Positions 35,717 through 45,600 of a stretch of 64,000 bases of DNA are shown one piece after another (position 1 is the first letter of the stretch; each line of letters begins with the position of its first letter). Source of the stretch: Flavobacterium psychraerolatum (GTDB lineage Bacteria > Bacteroidota > Bacteroidia > Flavobacteriales > Flavobacteriaceae). The position numbers were made by a program, and so were the translations under genes. Location: positions 1-64,000 of the forward strand of contig NZ_JAOQMX010000023.1 in assembly GCF_025960985.1 (NCBI RefSeq), given 5' to 3'. The notes under the pieces were generated by a model. It was not told the DNA's origin, ran no database searches, and worked only from the letters and a program-made list of their open reading frames with translations.

Positions 35717-37507
35717 TTAGAAACAATATTGATTTTCGTCAATAAGTTTACTAGCAATTGTATTTCTCAATGCCACAATATTTGGCATGTTTGTATATTT
35801 TGTAAAACGTTTCAATCCCATTAACATCATACGTTGTTCGTCTCCTTCTGCAAAAGAAATAATACTTTCTTTTCCTTTTTGAGTAATGATGTCTACTGCT
35901 TTGTACAAGTACAATTGCGCCATAGCGATTTGTTGTTCAACTTTATCTGCACCTTCTTTTTTAGCCAATTTCTCAGTTCTCAAAATAGTACTTTCAGCCA
36001 TGTATACTTCGATCAAAATATCTGAAGCAGCCATTAATAATTGTTGATGAGAATCTAAATCTGGTCCGTATTTTTGAACAGCGCTACCAGCAACCATTAA
36101 GAATACTTTTTTCAATTTGGCAACCATTTCTTTTTCTTCTGCAAACAATTCAGAATAGTCAGGTGTGTCGAAAGATGGAATCCCCATTAATTCTTCACCA
36201 ACTTTTGAAGCAGGTCCTAAAAGATCAACATGACCTTTCATCGCTTTTTTGATTAACATCCCTACAGATAGCATACGGTTGATCTCGTTTGTACCCTCAT
36301 AGATACGAGCAATACGAGCATCACGCCAAGCAGATTCCATTGGAGTATCCTCAGAGAATCCCATTCCACCAAAAATTTGAATTCCTTCATCAGCACAATT
36401 CTGAACATCTTCAGAAACAGCTACTTTCAAAATAGAACATTCGATAGCATACTCTTCAACACCTTTTAACTCAGCATCTTGATGAGATGCACCTTCAGCT
36501 TCACGAGCTGCGATACGGTCTTCAATGTCTTTTGACGCTCTATAAGTAGCACTCTCTCCTGCGTAGCAAGAAGTTGCCATTTCGGCTAATTTGTAACGAA
36601 TAGCACCAAACTTAGCAATTGGAGTGTTAAATTGTACTCTTTCATTAGCATATTCTACTGAACTAGTAATTACTCTACGTTGTGCATCCAAACAAGCGGC
36701 AGCCAATTTGATACGTCCTACGTTCAAGGCATTCATTGCGATTTTGAAACCGTTTCCTCTTTCAGACAACATATTTTCTACCGGTACAACAGTATCAGTA
36801 AAGAAAACTTGACGAGTAGATGAAGAACGGATTCCTAATTTGTGCTCTTCCTCGTTCATTGTGATTCCGTTTGCAGGATCATTTTCTACAATAAAACCAG
36901 TAATATTTTTGTCATCTCCAATACGAGCAAAAACGATGAACACACTACAGAAACCTGCATTTGAGATCCACATTTTTTGTCCAGTAATCTTGTATGTTTT
37001 TCCGTCCTCAGACAAAACTGCTTTAGTTTTTCCAGAATTCGCATCCGATCCAGCTCCAGGCTCCGTCAAACAATACGCGCCAAACCATTCTCCAGAAGCC
37101 AATTTGGGTACGTATTTTTGTTTTTGTTCTTCGGTTCCGTAGAGGGTGATTGGCATTGTACCTATTCCAGTATGGGCTCCAAAAGCAGTAGAAAAAGATC
37201 CAGTTGCTCCGGAGATATGGTCACAAACTAATACTGTATTTACAAATCCCATTCCCATTCCACCATAGGCTTCTGGTACAGCGATACTCAAGAAACCTAA
37301 GTCTCCAGCTTTTTTCATACACGCTTCTGTATATGCATAATCTTTTTGCTCAAAACGGGCTTTGTGTGCCCATAATTCTTTATCAACAAATTCTTTGACA
37401 CTATCGCGCATCATGATTTGTTCTTCATTAAAATCTTCTGGTGTGAATATTGATTCGCACTTGGTCTCTTTTACAAGGAATTGTCCTCCTCTAGTTACGT
37501 CGCTCAT
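35717..37507 (-). CDS. fadE: Acyl-CoA dehydrogenase (FadE, FadNAE type)
   Basis: The 596-residue flavoenzyme has the acyl-CoA dehydrogenase fold (about 25-400): YGGMGMGFVNTVL, CLTEPGAGSDANSGKTKA, MWISNAGF, and the AWRDARIARIYEGTNEINR motif typical of the long-chain type. A C-terminal extension of about 170 residues matches the longer FadE of the Bacillus subtilis fadNAE operon. It catalyses the first step of beta-oxidation. It follows fadN and fadA on the same strand in the same order as that operon. About 118 bp separates it from fadA, with several palindromes in the gap. Confidence 0.95.
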   Translation of the reverse strand: MSDVTRGGQFLVKETKCESIFTPEDFNEEQIMMRDSVKEFVDKELWAHKARFEQKDYAYTEACMKKAGDLGFLSIAVPEAYGGMGMGFVNTVLVCDHISGATGSFSTAFGAHTGIGTMPITLYGTEEQKQKYVPKLASGEWFGAYCLTEPGAGSDANSGKTKAVLSEDGKTYKITGQKMWISNAGFCSVFIVFARIGDDKNITGFIVENDPANGITMNEEEHKLGIRSSSTRQVFFTDTVVPVENMLSERGNGFKIAMNALNVGRIKLAAACLDAQRRVITSSVEYANERVQFNTPIAKFGAIRYKLAEMATSCYAGESATYRASKDIEDRIAAREAEGASHQDAELKGVEEYAIECSILKVAVSEDVQNCADEGIQIFGGMGFSEDTPMESAWRDARIARIYEGTNEINRMLSVGMLIKKAMKGHVDLLGPASKVGEELMGIPSFDTPDYSELFAEEKEMVAKLKKVFLMVAGSAVQKYGPDLDSHQQLLMAASDILIEVYMAESTILRTEKLAKKEGADKVEQQIAMAQLYLYKAVDIITQKGKESIISFAEGDEQRMMLMGLKRFTKYTNMPNIVALRNTIASKLIDENQYCF

Positions 37508-37625
37508 GGTTAATCCCCCTAACCCCGCCGCGGTGGGGAAACTCCTACTAGGGGTCAGTAGGGTGTAAAATTATTTTTTCGCTAAACTATTTTCATATGG
37601 TTATTCCCCAATTGGGGTGAAGGAA
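37508..37625. other. Palindrome-rich fadA-fadE intergenic segment
   Basis: Contains CCCCgCCGCGGtGGGG (about 37526-37541), CCTACT..AGTAGG (about 37544-37562) and a perfect CCCCAATTGGGG (37606-37617). G+C is well above the surroundings. It could tune the relative amounts of the two enzymes, or be a decayed repeat. Confidence 0.5.
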
Positions 37626-38807
37626 TTATAACAACTCATAAATCCCTGCAGATCCTTGTCCAGTACCGACACACATGGTTACAATACCGTATTTACTTCC
37701 ACGTCGTTTCATTTCGTCAAATAATTGCACTGAAAGTTTGGCTCCTGTGCATCCTAATGGGTGACCCAATGCGATGGCACCACCGTTGACATTAACAATA
37801 TCAGGGTTCAATTCTAATTCGCGTATAACTGCCAAAGATTGTGAAGCAAAAGCCTCATTTAATTCAATTAAATCAATATCTTTTTGTTGTAAACCTGCTT
37901 GTTTCAAGGCTTTTGGAATTGCTTTTACGGGTGCAATCCCCATGATTCTTGGTTCAACACCGGCAGAAGCATAACTCACCATTCTAGCGATCGGTTCTAG
38001 ATTTAACTCTTTTACCATTTCTTCACTCATAATTAAAACAAAGGCTGCACCATCACTCATTTGTGAAGAGGTTCCCGCAGTAACGGTACCATCTGTAGCA
38101 AAAACGGGTCTTAAACGTGATAAAGCTTCAACAGAAGTATTCTCCCTAGGACCTTCATCCTTGGTTACCGTATAAGACTTTGTTTCTTTTTTACCATTGG
38201 TATTAATGAATGTTTGTTCCACAGTTATTGGAACAATTTGCTTGTCAAATTTCCCTTCGGCTTGTGCTTTTAAAGCTTTCTGATGTGAATGAAAAGCAAA
38301 TAGATCTTGATCTTCTCGAGACACATTAAATTGTTTGGCAACCGCTTCGGCTGTTAACCCCATTCCCCAATAGTAATCTTCGTTCCCTGCTTTGGCAACG
38401 GCATAATCTGGAGTTGGTTTGTAACCTCCCATTGGAATAAAACTCATACTTTCTGCTCCACCAGCAATGATACAGTCGGCCATTCCAGATTGTATTTTGG
38501 CTGTTGCCATTCCGATAGTTTCAATTCCAGAAGCACAATATCTGTTGACGGTTACTCCAGGAACATCTTCAATTTTTAACCCCATTAATGAGATCAAACG
38601 AGCAATATTTAATCCTTGCTCTGCCTCAGGCATAGCATTTCCAACCATGACATCATCGATACGAGTTTTATCGAAATCGGGTAACTCATTCATCATGTAT
38701 TGAATGGTTTCTGCAGCCAACTCATCTGGTCTTTTGAATCGAAATACACCTTTTGGAGCTTTCCCAACTGCAGTTCGATATGCTTTTACTATATATGCTG
38801 TTTTCAT
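37626..38807 (-). CDS. fadA: Acetyl-CoA C-acyltransferase (3-ketoacyl-CoA thiolase)
   Basis: The 393-residue thiolase has the nucleophilic cysteine in VNRYCASGIET (about residue 92), the GGAESMS motif, NEAFASQ, GGAIALGHPLGCTGA with the catalytic His, and the second cysteine in MCVGTGQGSAGIY. It cleaves 3-ketoacyl-CoA to acetyl-CoA and a shortened acyl-CoA, the last step of beta-oxidation. It is the middle gene of MarR-fadN-fadA-fadE. Confidence 0.97.
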   Translation of the reverse strand: MKTAYIVKAYRTAVGKAPKGVFRFKRPDELAAETIQYMMNELPDFDKTRIDDVMVGNAMPEAEQGLNIARLISLMGLKIEDVPGVTVNRYCASGIETIGMATAKIQSGMADCIIAGGAESMSFIPMGGYKPTPDYAVAKAGNEDYYWGMGLTAEAVAKQFNVSREDQDLFAFHSHQKALKAQAEGKFDKQIVPITVEQTFINTNGKKETKSYTVTKDEGPRENTSVEALSRLRPVFATDGTVTAGTSSQMSDGAAFVLIMSEEMVKELNLEPIARMVSYASAGVEPRIMGIAPVKAIPKALKQAGLQQKDIDLIELNEAFASQSLAVIRELELNPDIVNVNGGAIALGHPLGCTGAKLSVQLFDEMKRRGSKYGIVTMCVGTGQGSAGIYELL

Positions 38808-38911
38808 TTTTTTTATTTTTTGATGAAAGAATAAAAAATAAAGAAAAGTGACTGTTGTATTTAAGAATGCACTCTAATATCTATTTTCTCTTCTCTATTT
38901 TGTTATTTATT

Positions 38912-41302
38912 CTAATTACGCAATGGTTTACCTGTTTTCAACATATGTTGAATGCGCTCTAGTGTTTTTCTTTCGGTACATAAGGAAAGAAATGCTTCTC
39001 TTTCTAAATCCAAAAGATATTGTTCGCTTACCATCGTAGCTTCGGATAAGTCACCACCCGCCATAACATAGGCAAGCTTATTAGCAATTTTTTTATCGTG
39101 TTCTGAGATGTAACTTCCAGCTGCCATTTGATCTGTTCCTACTAAGAACATTCCTAAGGCTTGTTTTCCTAGAACTTTAACATCTGTTCTGCGAATAGGT
39201 TGTGTGTATCCAGCTTCGGCCATTATTAATGCGTGTTTTTTAGCTTCCGCAATTTGACGGTCTTTGTTTACTACAATGATATCTTTTCCTTTTTGTAATA
39301 GGCCAGTGTCAAAGGCTTCGTAACCTGAAGTAGATACTTTTGCCATTGCAATAGTCAAGAAATATTCTTGTAATACATTCAACTCAACATCATTTTTGTG
39401 GAATAAGTCCGAAGCACGTAGCGCCATTTCTTTCGATCCACCTCCACCAGGAAGTACACCTACACCAAATTCAACCAATCCCATATAGGTTTCGGCTGCG
39501 GCAACTACTTTATCAGCATGTAAACTCATCTCGCAACCACCACCAAATGTCATTCCGTGAGGTGCTGTGATAACAGGAATACCTGAGTAACGTACACGCA
39601 TCATCGTATCTTGGAACATTTTGATCGCCATATTAAGCTCGTCATATTCTTGCTCAACGGCCATCATAAATATCATTCCGATATTTGCTCCAACAGAGAA
39701 ATTAGCTGCTTGGTTACCGATTACTAATCCTTGGTATTCTTTTTCGGCAAGATCAATTCCTTTATTGATAGCTTGTAAAACATCGCCACCAATAGTATTC
39801 ATCTTTGATTGGAATTCAATATTTAAGATACCGTCACCCAAATCTTGAATGATTGCACCACTATTGCTCCAAACTTTTTTACTTTCACGAATGTTGTTCA
39901 GGATAATAAACGAATCTTGTCCCGGTACTTTTTCTTGTGATTTTCTTGGAAGATCGTAGAAATAAGTTGCTCCTTCTTTTACAGAATAAAAACTAGTATG
40001 CCCTGAAGCAATCATATCTGTTACCCAATGAGCAGGTTCAATGCCTTCAGCTTTCATCATTTCAATACCTTTGGTGATACCAATAGCATCCCAAATCTCA
40101 AATGGACCATTTTCCCAACCGAAACCTGCCTTCATAGCATCATCGATTTTGAAAAGTTCGTTTGAAATTTCAGGGACACGATTAGAAACATAGGCAAAAA
40201 GGGCTGAAAAACTCTTGCGGTAAAATTCTCCCGCTTTGTCTTTCCCTTTTACAAGAACTTTAAAACGGTTGATAGGTTTGTCAATAGTTTTTGTTAATTC
40301 AAGCGTTGCAAAAGAAGCTTTTTTTGCTGCTCTATATTCTAAGGTGTTGAGGTCTAAAGTTAGAATCTCTCTTCCTTCTTTTTTATAAAATCCTTGTCCA
40401 GTTTTACTACCCAACCATTTGTTTTCCATCATAGTATTGATGAAATCTGGCAGTTGGAATAAGGCGTGTTGCTCATCTTCTGGGCAATTCCCGTAAATTC
40501 CGTTGGCAACATGCACCAAAGTGTCTAATCCTACAACATCAACTGTTCTAAAAGTAGCCGATTTTGGACGACCAATTACAGGACCAGTAAGTTTGTCAAT
40601 TTCTTCCACAGTAAGATCCATTTCTTTTACCAAATGAAACAAACTTTGAATTCCGAAGATTCCAATTCTGTTTCCAATAAAAGCTGGAGTATCTTTGGCT
40701 ACCACAGAAGTTTTTCCTAGAAATTTTTCACCATATACAGTCAAGAAGTCTAAAACTTCAGGAGATGTAAGTGGTCCAGGAATAATTTCGAATAACTTTA
40801 AATAACGGGCAGGATTAAAAAAATGTGTTCCACAGAAATGCTTTTGAAAATCATCAGACCTTCCTTCACTCATAAAGTGAATCGGAATTCCAGATGTATT
40901 GGAAGTTATCAAAGTTCCTGGTTTTCTGAATTTTTCAATTTGTTCGAAAACCAATTTCTTAATGTCTAATCGTTCTACAACCACTTCAATAATCCAGTCA
41001 ACATTGGCAATTTTGGCCATGTCATCGGTAGTATTTCCAGTAGTAATTCGATTTGCAAATTTTTGACTGTAAATAGGAGACGGTTTTGATTTCAATGCGT
41101 TAGCCAGATGTTCATTGACTACACGATTGCGTACTATTGGTGACTCTATTGTAAGTCCATTTTTTGTTTCACTTTCAGTAAGTTCTCTAGGCAGGATGTC
41201 AAGAAGCAATACTTCAACACCAATGTTGGCAAAATGACAAGCAATGCCAGACCCCATTATTCCTGATCCTATTACTGCAACTTTTTTAATTGTGCGTTTC
41301 AT
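38912..41302 (-). CDS. fadN: 3-hydroxyacyl-CoA dehydrogenase / enoyl-CoA hydratase (FadN)
   Basis: The 796-residue fusion has an N-terminal NAD-binding 3-hydroxyacyl-CoA dehydrogenase (VIGSGIMGSGIACHFAN at 10-26; FCGTHFFNPARYLKLFEIIPG; the second HAD domain about 370-440). An enoyl-CoA hydratase-like C-terminal half follows (about 485-690, with HGMTFGGGCEMSLHAD). The dehydrogenase-first order is that of FadN, opposite to E. coli FadB. It performs the two middle steps of beta-oxidation. Its start overlaps the end of the MarR gene by 17 nt. Confidence 0.95.
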   Translation of the reverse strand: MKRTIKKVAVIGSGIMGSGIACHFANIGVEVLLLDILPRELTESETKNGLTIESPIVRNRVVNEHLANALKSKPSPIYSQKFANRITTGNTTDDMAKIANVDWIIEVVVERLDIKKLVFEQIEKFRKPGTLITSNTSGIPIHFMSEGRSDDFQKHFCGTHFFNPARYLKLFEIIPGPLTSPEVLDFLTVYGEKFLGKTSVVAKDTPAFIGNRIGIFGIQSLFHLVKEMDLTVEEIDKLTGPVIGRPKSATFRTVDVVGLDTLVHVANGIYGNCPEDEQHALFQLPDFINTMMENKWLGSKTGQGFYKKEGREILTLDLNTLEYRAAKKASFATLELTKTIDKPINRFKVLVKGKDKAGEFYRKSFSALFAYVSNRVPEISNELFKIDDAMKAGFGWENGPFEIWDAIGITKGIEMMKAEGIEPAHWVTDMIASGHTSFYSVKEGATYFYDLPRKSQEKVPGQDSFIILNNIRESKKVWSNSGAIIQDLGDGILNIEFQSKMNTIGGDVLQAINKGIDLAEKEYQGLVIGNQAANFSVGANIGMIFMMAVEQEYDELNMAIKMFQDTMMRVRYSGIPVITAPHGMTFGGGCEMSLHADKVVAAAETYMGLVEFGVGVLPGGGGSKEMALRASDLFHKNDVELNVLQEYFLTIAMAKVSTSGYEAFDTGLLQKGKDIIVVNKDRQIAEAKKHALIMAEAGYTQPIRRTDVKVLGKQALGMFLVGTDQMAAGSYISEHDKKIANKLAYVMAGGDLSEATMVSEQYLLDLEREAFLSLCTERKTLERIQHMLKTGKPLRN

Positions 41303-41753
41303 TTTCAGTTTTTTCGGTTTGATTAAAAATAGATTTATTTTGAATTAATTCATTTATGATTTCTGCGACTTCCATAAAATTTTGGAGTTTTTCTTCGGGT
41401 ATATGTTTCTTTATTGCATCATTAAATTGCATCACATTTTCTCTAGAAACAGCTCTTTTATCTTTCCCTTCCGGAGTCAGAAAAATAAGTACACCTCGGC
41501 CATCATTGGGGTTTTTTTTCCGTTCGATGAGCCCTTTTTTTTCCATTGATTTTAACGTACGAGTTAAACTTGTAGCTTCCATTCCCATTTTTGGTCCTAG
41601 TGCAGTGGAGGGTGTGCCTTTTTCTTTATCCATACTCAATAGAGCAAAACCAGTAGCCATCGTACCTCCGTATTTCAAAGCTTCCTCATTGTACATTCTT
41701 GATACAGCTTGCCAAGTGGCTCTAAGTATATAATCTATAGTTTTGTCTTTCAT
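41286..41753 (-). CDS. MarR-family transcriptional regulator
   Basis: About 155 residues from the preferred start MKDKTIDYILRATWQ; the open frame extends 15 residues further upstream to 41798 with a hydrophobic, atypical beginning. It has the winged-helix pattern of MarR: LGPKMGMEATSLTRTLKSMEKKGLIERKKNPNDGRGVLIFLTPEGKDK. It overlaps the start of fadN and is therefore the first gene of the fad operon. It may repress the operon and respond to an acyl-CoA or fatty acid, as regulators in this position often do; the ligand is an inference. Confidence 0.92.
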   Translation of the reverse strand: MKDKTIDYILRATWQAVSRMYNEEALKYGGTMATGFALLSMDKEKGTPSTALGPKMGMEATSLTRTLKSMEKKGLIERKKNPNDGRGVLIFLTPEGKDKRAVSRENVMQFNDAIKKHIPEEKLQNFMEVAEIINELIQNKSIFNQTEKTENETHN

Positions 41754-41880
41754 AAGCAGTAGTAACTCTTTCAAATATAAGAAAAAAATACTATGCACGC
41801 ATAATAAAATAAGATTATTTTTTTGTTAAAAATGATAAAGGTTTGAAATAAAGCTGCTTCCTGTACAGGTAGCATAGAAA

Positions 41881-41901
41881 TTGGTTTTATGAGAAAACCA
41901 A
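41881..41901. promoter_or_regulatory. Inverted repeat upstream of the MarR-fad operon
   Basis: TTGGTTTT and AAAACCAA flank 5 nt, about 130 bp before the MarR start. The shape TTGnnn..nnnCAA suits a MarR operator, but A/T-rich palindromes also arise by chance. Confidence 0.3.
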
Positions 41902-42211
41902 AATAGAATAGTAAGTAGTACTAAGTTAAAGAATTTTTATCAAAAACAGTCAGTTTTGCGATTGTTTTTTTAAACAAGTGTGATGTGTATTTCTATTCCT
42001 GAAAAAGGATATAGTAGAGAGTTGAAAAACAAATATTTTCTTCTCTATAAAATAGGTAGTATGCAAGCAAAAAGGTAAAATAACTAAGGAAAGTCTGAAG
42101 TAAAAAAAAGTAGTTATAAAATAAAAATTTAGAGGTTACTTGATTTAAAGAATTCCACATCATATCGAGAGGTAAGAGATTATACTTTTGTATTATCCTC
42201 AACTTTTAAAT
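41902..42211. other. Gene-free stretch between marR and acyl-CoA synthetase genes
   Basis: A+T-rich, with stops in all frames; no gene or repeat recognised. The operon promoter for marR-fadNAE should lie in this stretch or just to its left. Confidence 0.5.
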
Positions 42212-42244
42212 AAAAAAAAATGGACTAATAGTTAAATTAGTCCA
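42212..42244 (-). terminator. Terminator after the acyl-CoA synthetase gene
   Basis: On the minus strand TGGACTAAT pairs with ATTAGTCCA (42221-42229 and 42236-42244) around 6 nt and is followed by a run of nine T. It lies 14 bp after the stop codon at 42258. Confidence 0.82.
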
Positions 42245-42257
42245 AGATTAAAACTGC

Positions 42258-44033
42258 CTAGCTGTATATTTTGTTATAGAGTACTTTGTATTTTTCCAAA
42301 ATTATTTTACGTCTTAATTTCATAGTGGGAGTAAGGTGTCCGCTGTCTGCAGACCAAACATCAGGTGTGAGCTCAAAGCGTTTGATTTGTTCCCAATTTC
42401 CAAATTTACTGTTGATTTGGTCTATTTCTTCTTTAATACGGCCAATTATTTTTGGGTTGCTTACCAAGGTTTCATTTGTAGGTCCAAGATCTATAGAATG
42501 AATTACTGCCCATTCTTTTACGAATTCAAAGTTGGGTTGAATAAAAGCGGCTGGCATTTTTTGACCATCTCCAATTACCATTATCTGATCAATGAAACGA
42601 GATTGTTTCATTGCATTTTCAAGGATTTGAGGAGCAATGTATTTTCCCCCAGATGTTTTGAACATTTCTTTCTTACGATCGGTTATTTTCAAGAATCCTT
42701 CTGAGTCAATTTCGCCAATATCTCCTGTATGGAAATAACCGTCTAGAATGACTTCGGCAGTTTTAGTATCGTCTTTATAATATCCCAACATTATGTTTGG
42801 ACCTTTACAAATAATTTCACCATCGGCAGCAATTTTCACCTCTACATTGCGAATTGGTTTTCCTACGGTTCCTATTTTAAATCCTTTGTTTCTCAAGTCG
42901 TTTACCGAAATAACTGGAGACGTCTCAGATAGACCATAACCCTCCATCACGGGTATTTGAGCAGCGGCAAAAACACGGGATAACCTTGGTTGTAAAGCGG
43001 CACTTCCAGATACCATCAATTCTATTTTCCCACCCAAGCCTTCTTTCCATTTGCTGAAGATGAGTTTTTGAGCAATTTTGAGTTGAAATTCATACCACCA
43101 TCCGTTTACTCCATAAGGTTCATAACGCAATCCTAGATCATTTGCCCAGAAAAATAATTTTCGTTTAATACCTGTAAGATCATTTCCTTTAGCATATATT
43201 TTGTCATAGACCTTTTCTACAAGCCTTGGAACTACTGTAATTACTGTAGGTTGAACTTCTTTAATATTATCGCTAATTTTTTCAATTGATTCACCAAAGT
43301 AGATTGATACTCCATAGTATTGGTATAAGTACAATATCATTCGTTCAAAAATATGGCAAATAGGTAAGAAACTTAATCCGCGACTTTTACCCGCTTCAAA
43401 AGGTATTCTAAGAGCACTGTCAAGTACATTTGATACTATGTTTTTATGTGATAACATGACTCCTTTTGGGCGTCCTGTTGTTCCAGAGGTATAAATTATT
43501 GTTGCTAAATCATCTGTCTTAACTGCATTTTTTCGAGCTTCGACTTCTTTTTGGTTGCTTTTGTCTGCTCCCAAATCTAATATTTCTTGCCAGTTTTTAC
43601 AATTTAAAAATATATCAAAAGAGTACACTTCTTTTAATAAAGGAACGTTCTTTCTGATTTTGCTAATTTTATCAAATATACCAGCATCTGAAATAAAGCA
43701 ATATGTCGCACCACAATGATTAAGAATATATTCATAATCTTCTTCCGAAATAGTTGGATATATAGGTACGTTTTGTGCACCAGTTTGTAGTATCCCAATA
43801 TCCATAATATTCCACTCTGTTCTATTGCTAGAAGAAATTAATGCAATTTTATCGTCTTTTTGAATTCCCATACGCAATAGCGCCCGAGATACTGTATTGG
43901 CTTGTGCTATGTACTCTTGAGTTGATGTTTTGATCCAGCTACCATCTTTTTTGCTTGTTAAAGCATCTGGAATAGTTTTGAATTGATCTTGTTGATAGTA
44001 TGGAAAATCGAATAATCTGGTTATGGTCATCAT
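42258..44033 (-). CDS. Long-chain acyl-CoA synthetase (AMP-forming)
   Basis: About 591 residues. The frame is open to 44141, but the extra residues are atypical, and the double Met at 44033/44030 followed by TITRLFDFPYYQ is the likely start. It shows the AMP-binding motifs IIYTSGTTGRPKGVMLSHK, GYGLSETSPVIS, GYFHTGDIG and the GGKYIAPQ segment typical of long-chain fatty acid CoA ligases (FadD15/FAA type). It activates fatty acids for beta-oxidation or lipid synthesis. It lies upstream of the marR-fadNAE unit on the same strand, with its own terminator, so it is probably a separate transcript. Confidence 0.93.
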   Translation of the reverse strand: MMTITRLFDFPYYQQDQFKTIPDALTSKKDGSWIKTSTQEYIAQANTVSRALLRMGIQKDDKIALISSSNRTEWNIMDIGILQTGAQNVPIYPTISEEDYEYILNHCGATYCFISDAGIFDKISKIRKNVPLLKEVYSFDIFLNCKNWQEILDLGADKSNQKEVEARKNAVKTDDLATIIYTSGTTGRPKGVMLSHKNIVSNVLDSALRIPFEAGKSRGLSFLPICHIFERMILYLYQYYGVSIYFGESIEKISDNIKEVQPTVITVVPRLVEKVYDKIYAKGNDLTGIKRKLFFWANDLGLRYEPYGVNGWWYEFQLKIAQKLIFSKWKEGLGGKIELMVSGSAALQPRLSRVFAAAQIPVMEGYGLSETSPVISVNDLRNKGFKIGTVGKPIRNVEVKIAADGEIICKGPNIMLGYYKDDTKTAEVILDGYFHTGDIGEIDSEGFLKITDRKKEMFKTSGGKYIAPQILENAMKQSRFIDQIMVIGDGQKMPAAFIQPNFEFVKEWAVIHSIDLGPTNETLVSNPKIIGRIKEEIDQINSKFGNWEQIKRFELTPDVWSADSGHLTPTMKLRRKIILEKYKVLYNKIYS

Positions 44034-44737
44034 AGTAAGTATATTGTACTGCAAATTATAAAAAAAAAGTGATTTTTCGGATATTATGTTATAGTATTTT
44101 GTAAATTTCATTGGTATGATTTTTACTTCTTTCAACTGCAATAAAAACTTGTTTTTATTTTAAAGAATAGAAAACTGTACGGATGTTCAATTGTTATCGA
44201 CATCTTTATTTTTTTTATATCACTCCTTATATCTGGCAATCTCAAACTGTTTTTCGAATATAGGATATTCTTCTTTATTCGATTCAATTCCTCAATTAAC
44301 AATATTTTTTAAAATATGAAATTTGAAAATCTTTGTGCTACTTGCATTTAACTATAAAATTTTTTTGATGTATCGTCGTTAAGATATGATAGGTTTTCAA
44401 ATCAATGTAACAGTGGTAGTTGAAAAGTATATTTCTTGATAGTTCAGTATTGTTGAAGTTATATTATTCTTTGAAATATAATTGAGTAGTAGGTTGATCA
44501 TGGCAATATAATAATGTAGTGTTTTTTTAGGACTTAAATAATAGACCTTAAAAAAATATAAGTAAAAATAATAGTTTTATAAATTTCTAATTCATTCTTT
44601 TTTTTGAAAATTATAGTATTTAAAGTTGAAACTAAACAAAGTAATTTTGTAGAAATTTTTATAACAAGAAGGAATGTAGTTCAATTAAAATTATTGTAAT
44701 TTTAGATTTATAAACAGATTAAAAGAGAAATTAGGTT
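44034..44737. other. Gene-free A+T-rich stretch
   Basis: About 700 bp between divergent genes. No gene, repeat or RNA was recognised apart from the candidate promoter at 44642. Confidence 0.5.
44642..44649 (+). promoter_or_regulatory. Candidate promoter -7 element (TAATTTTG)
   Basis: An exact TAnnTTTG match 89 nt before the hydrolase start at 44738. No convincing -33 TTTG at the normal distance was found. Confidence 0.35.
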
Positions 44738-45583
44738 ATGATATTAAATAAAAAATTCACATTACAGGGTGCTTTAAATCAGGATTTTGCCTTAGATATT
44801 AGCTATTCTGATACGGGTAATTCTAATGGGACTATTATATTTTGCCATGGATTTAAAGGGTTTAAGGACTGGGGATGTTGGCAAATTATTGCTGATTATT
44901 TTGTTGAAAATGGATTTTCATTTGTGAAGTTTAATTTTTCACATAACGGAATGGGGTTAGAATCATCTCTTGATTTTGATGCTTTGGAGAAATTTGCCGC
45001 CAATACGTTGCAAAAAGAAAAGGAAGATATCGCTAGTGTAGAACGGTTTTTAATCGATGATGTACCGATCGTTTTACCAATAGTAAATACCGAAAAAATA
45101 TTCATTATCGGTCATAGTAAAGGAGGAGTTTCTGCTTTATTATATTTAACAAGTCATAAAACGACAATAAAGAAAGTTTGTACTTGGGCAAGTCCATTTG
45201 ATTTTTATCGCAGTTGGAATTCAAAATTTATAGACAAATGGAAATTGGAGGGTGTACAATATATTAAAAATGCAAGAACAAACCAAATGATGCCATTAAA
45301 TTTAGAAGTCTTGGAGGATATGGAAACAAATAAAGATAGTTATAGTTTGGTTAATGCTGCTGCAAAATTAGAGCTACCGTATTTAATTATTCAAGGTACA
45401 AATGATCCTGCTGTGAAAATGGAAGAATTTAATGCGTTGAAAAAACATTTTACAAAAGCAGAAAACCATATTATCAACGATGCAAATCATGTTTTTGGTG
45501 GTTCTCATCCCTTTTTGGGATTGACATTGCCCATACATACCAAAGAGTTGGTTGAGATAACTAAAGATTTTTTTTATAATTGA
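44738..45583 (+). CDS. Alpha/beta hydrolase family protein
   Basis: The 281-residue enzyme has an alpha/beta hydrolase fold. The nucleophile elbow is GHSKGG (Ser127), preceded by TIIFCHGFKGFKDWG as oxyanion-loop region (about 32-46). Probable acid and histidine residues lie in GTNDPAVKMEEF and DANHVFGGSHP near the C-terminus. It lacks a signal peptide, so it is cytoplasmic. The substrate is unknown; an esterase, thioesterase or dienelactone-hydrolase-like role is possible. Confidence 0.88.
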   Translation: MILNKKFTLQGALNQDFALDISYSDTGNSNGTIIFCHGFKGFKDWGCWQIIADYFVENGFSFVKFNFSHNGMGLESSLDFDALEKFAANTLQKEKEDIASVERFLIDDVPIVLPIVNTEKIFIIGHSKGGVSALLYLTSHKTTIKKVCTWASPFDFYRSWNSKFIDKWKLEGVQYIKNARTNQMMPLNLEVLEDMETNKDSYSLVNAAAKLELPYLIIQGTNDPAVKMEEFNALKKHFTKAENHIINDANHVFGGSHPFLGLTLPIHTKELVEITKDFFYN

Positions 45584-45600
45584 TTGGTAATTTTACTTAT

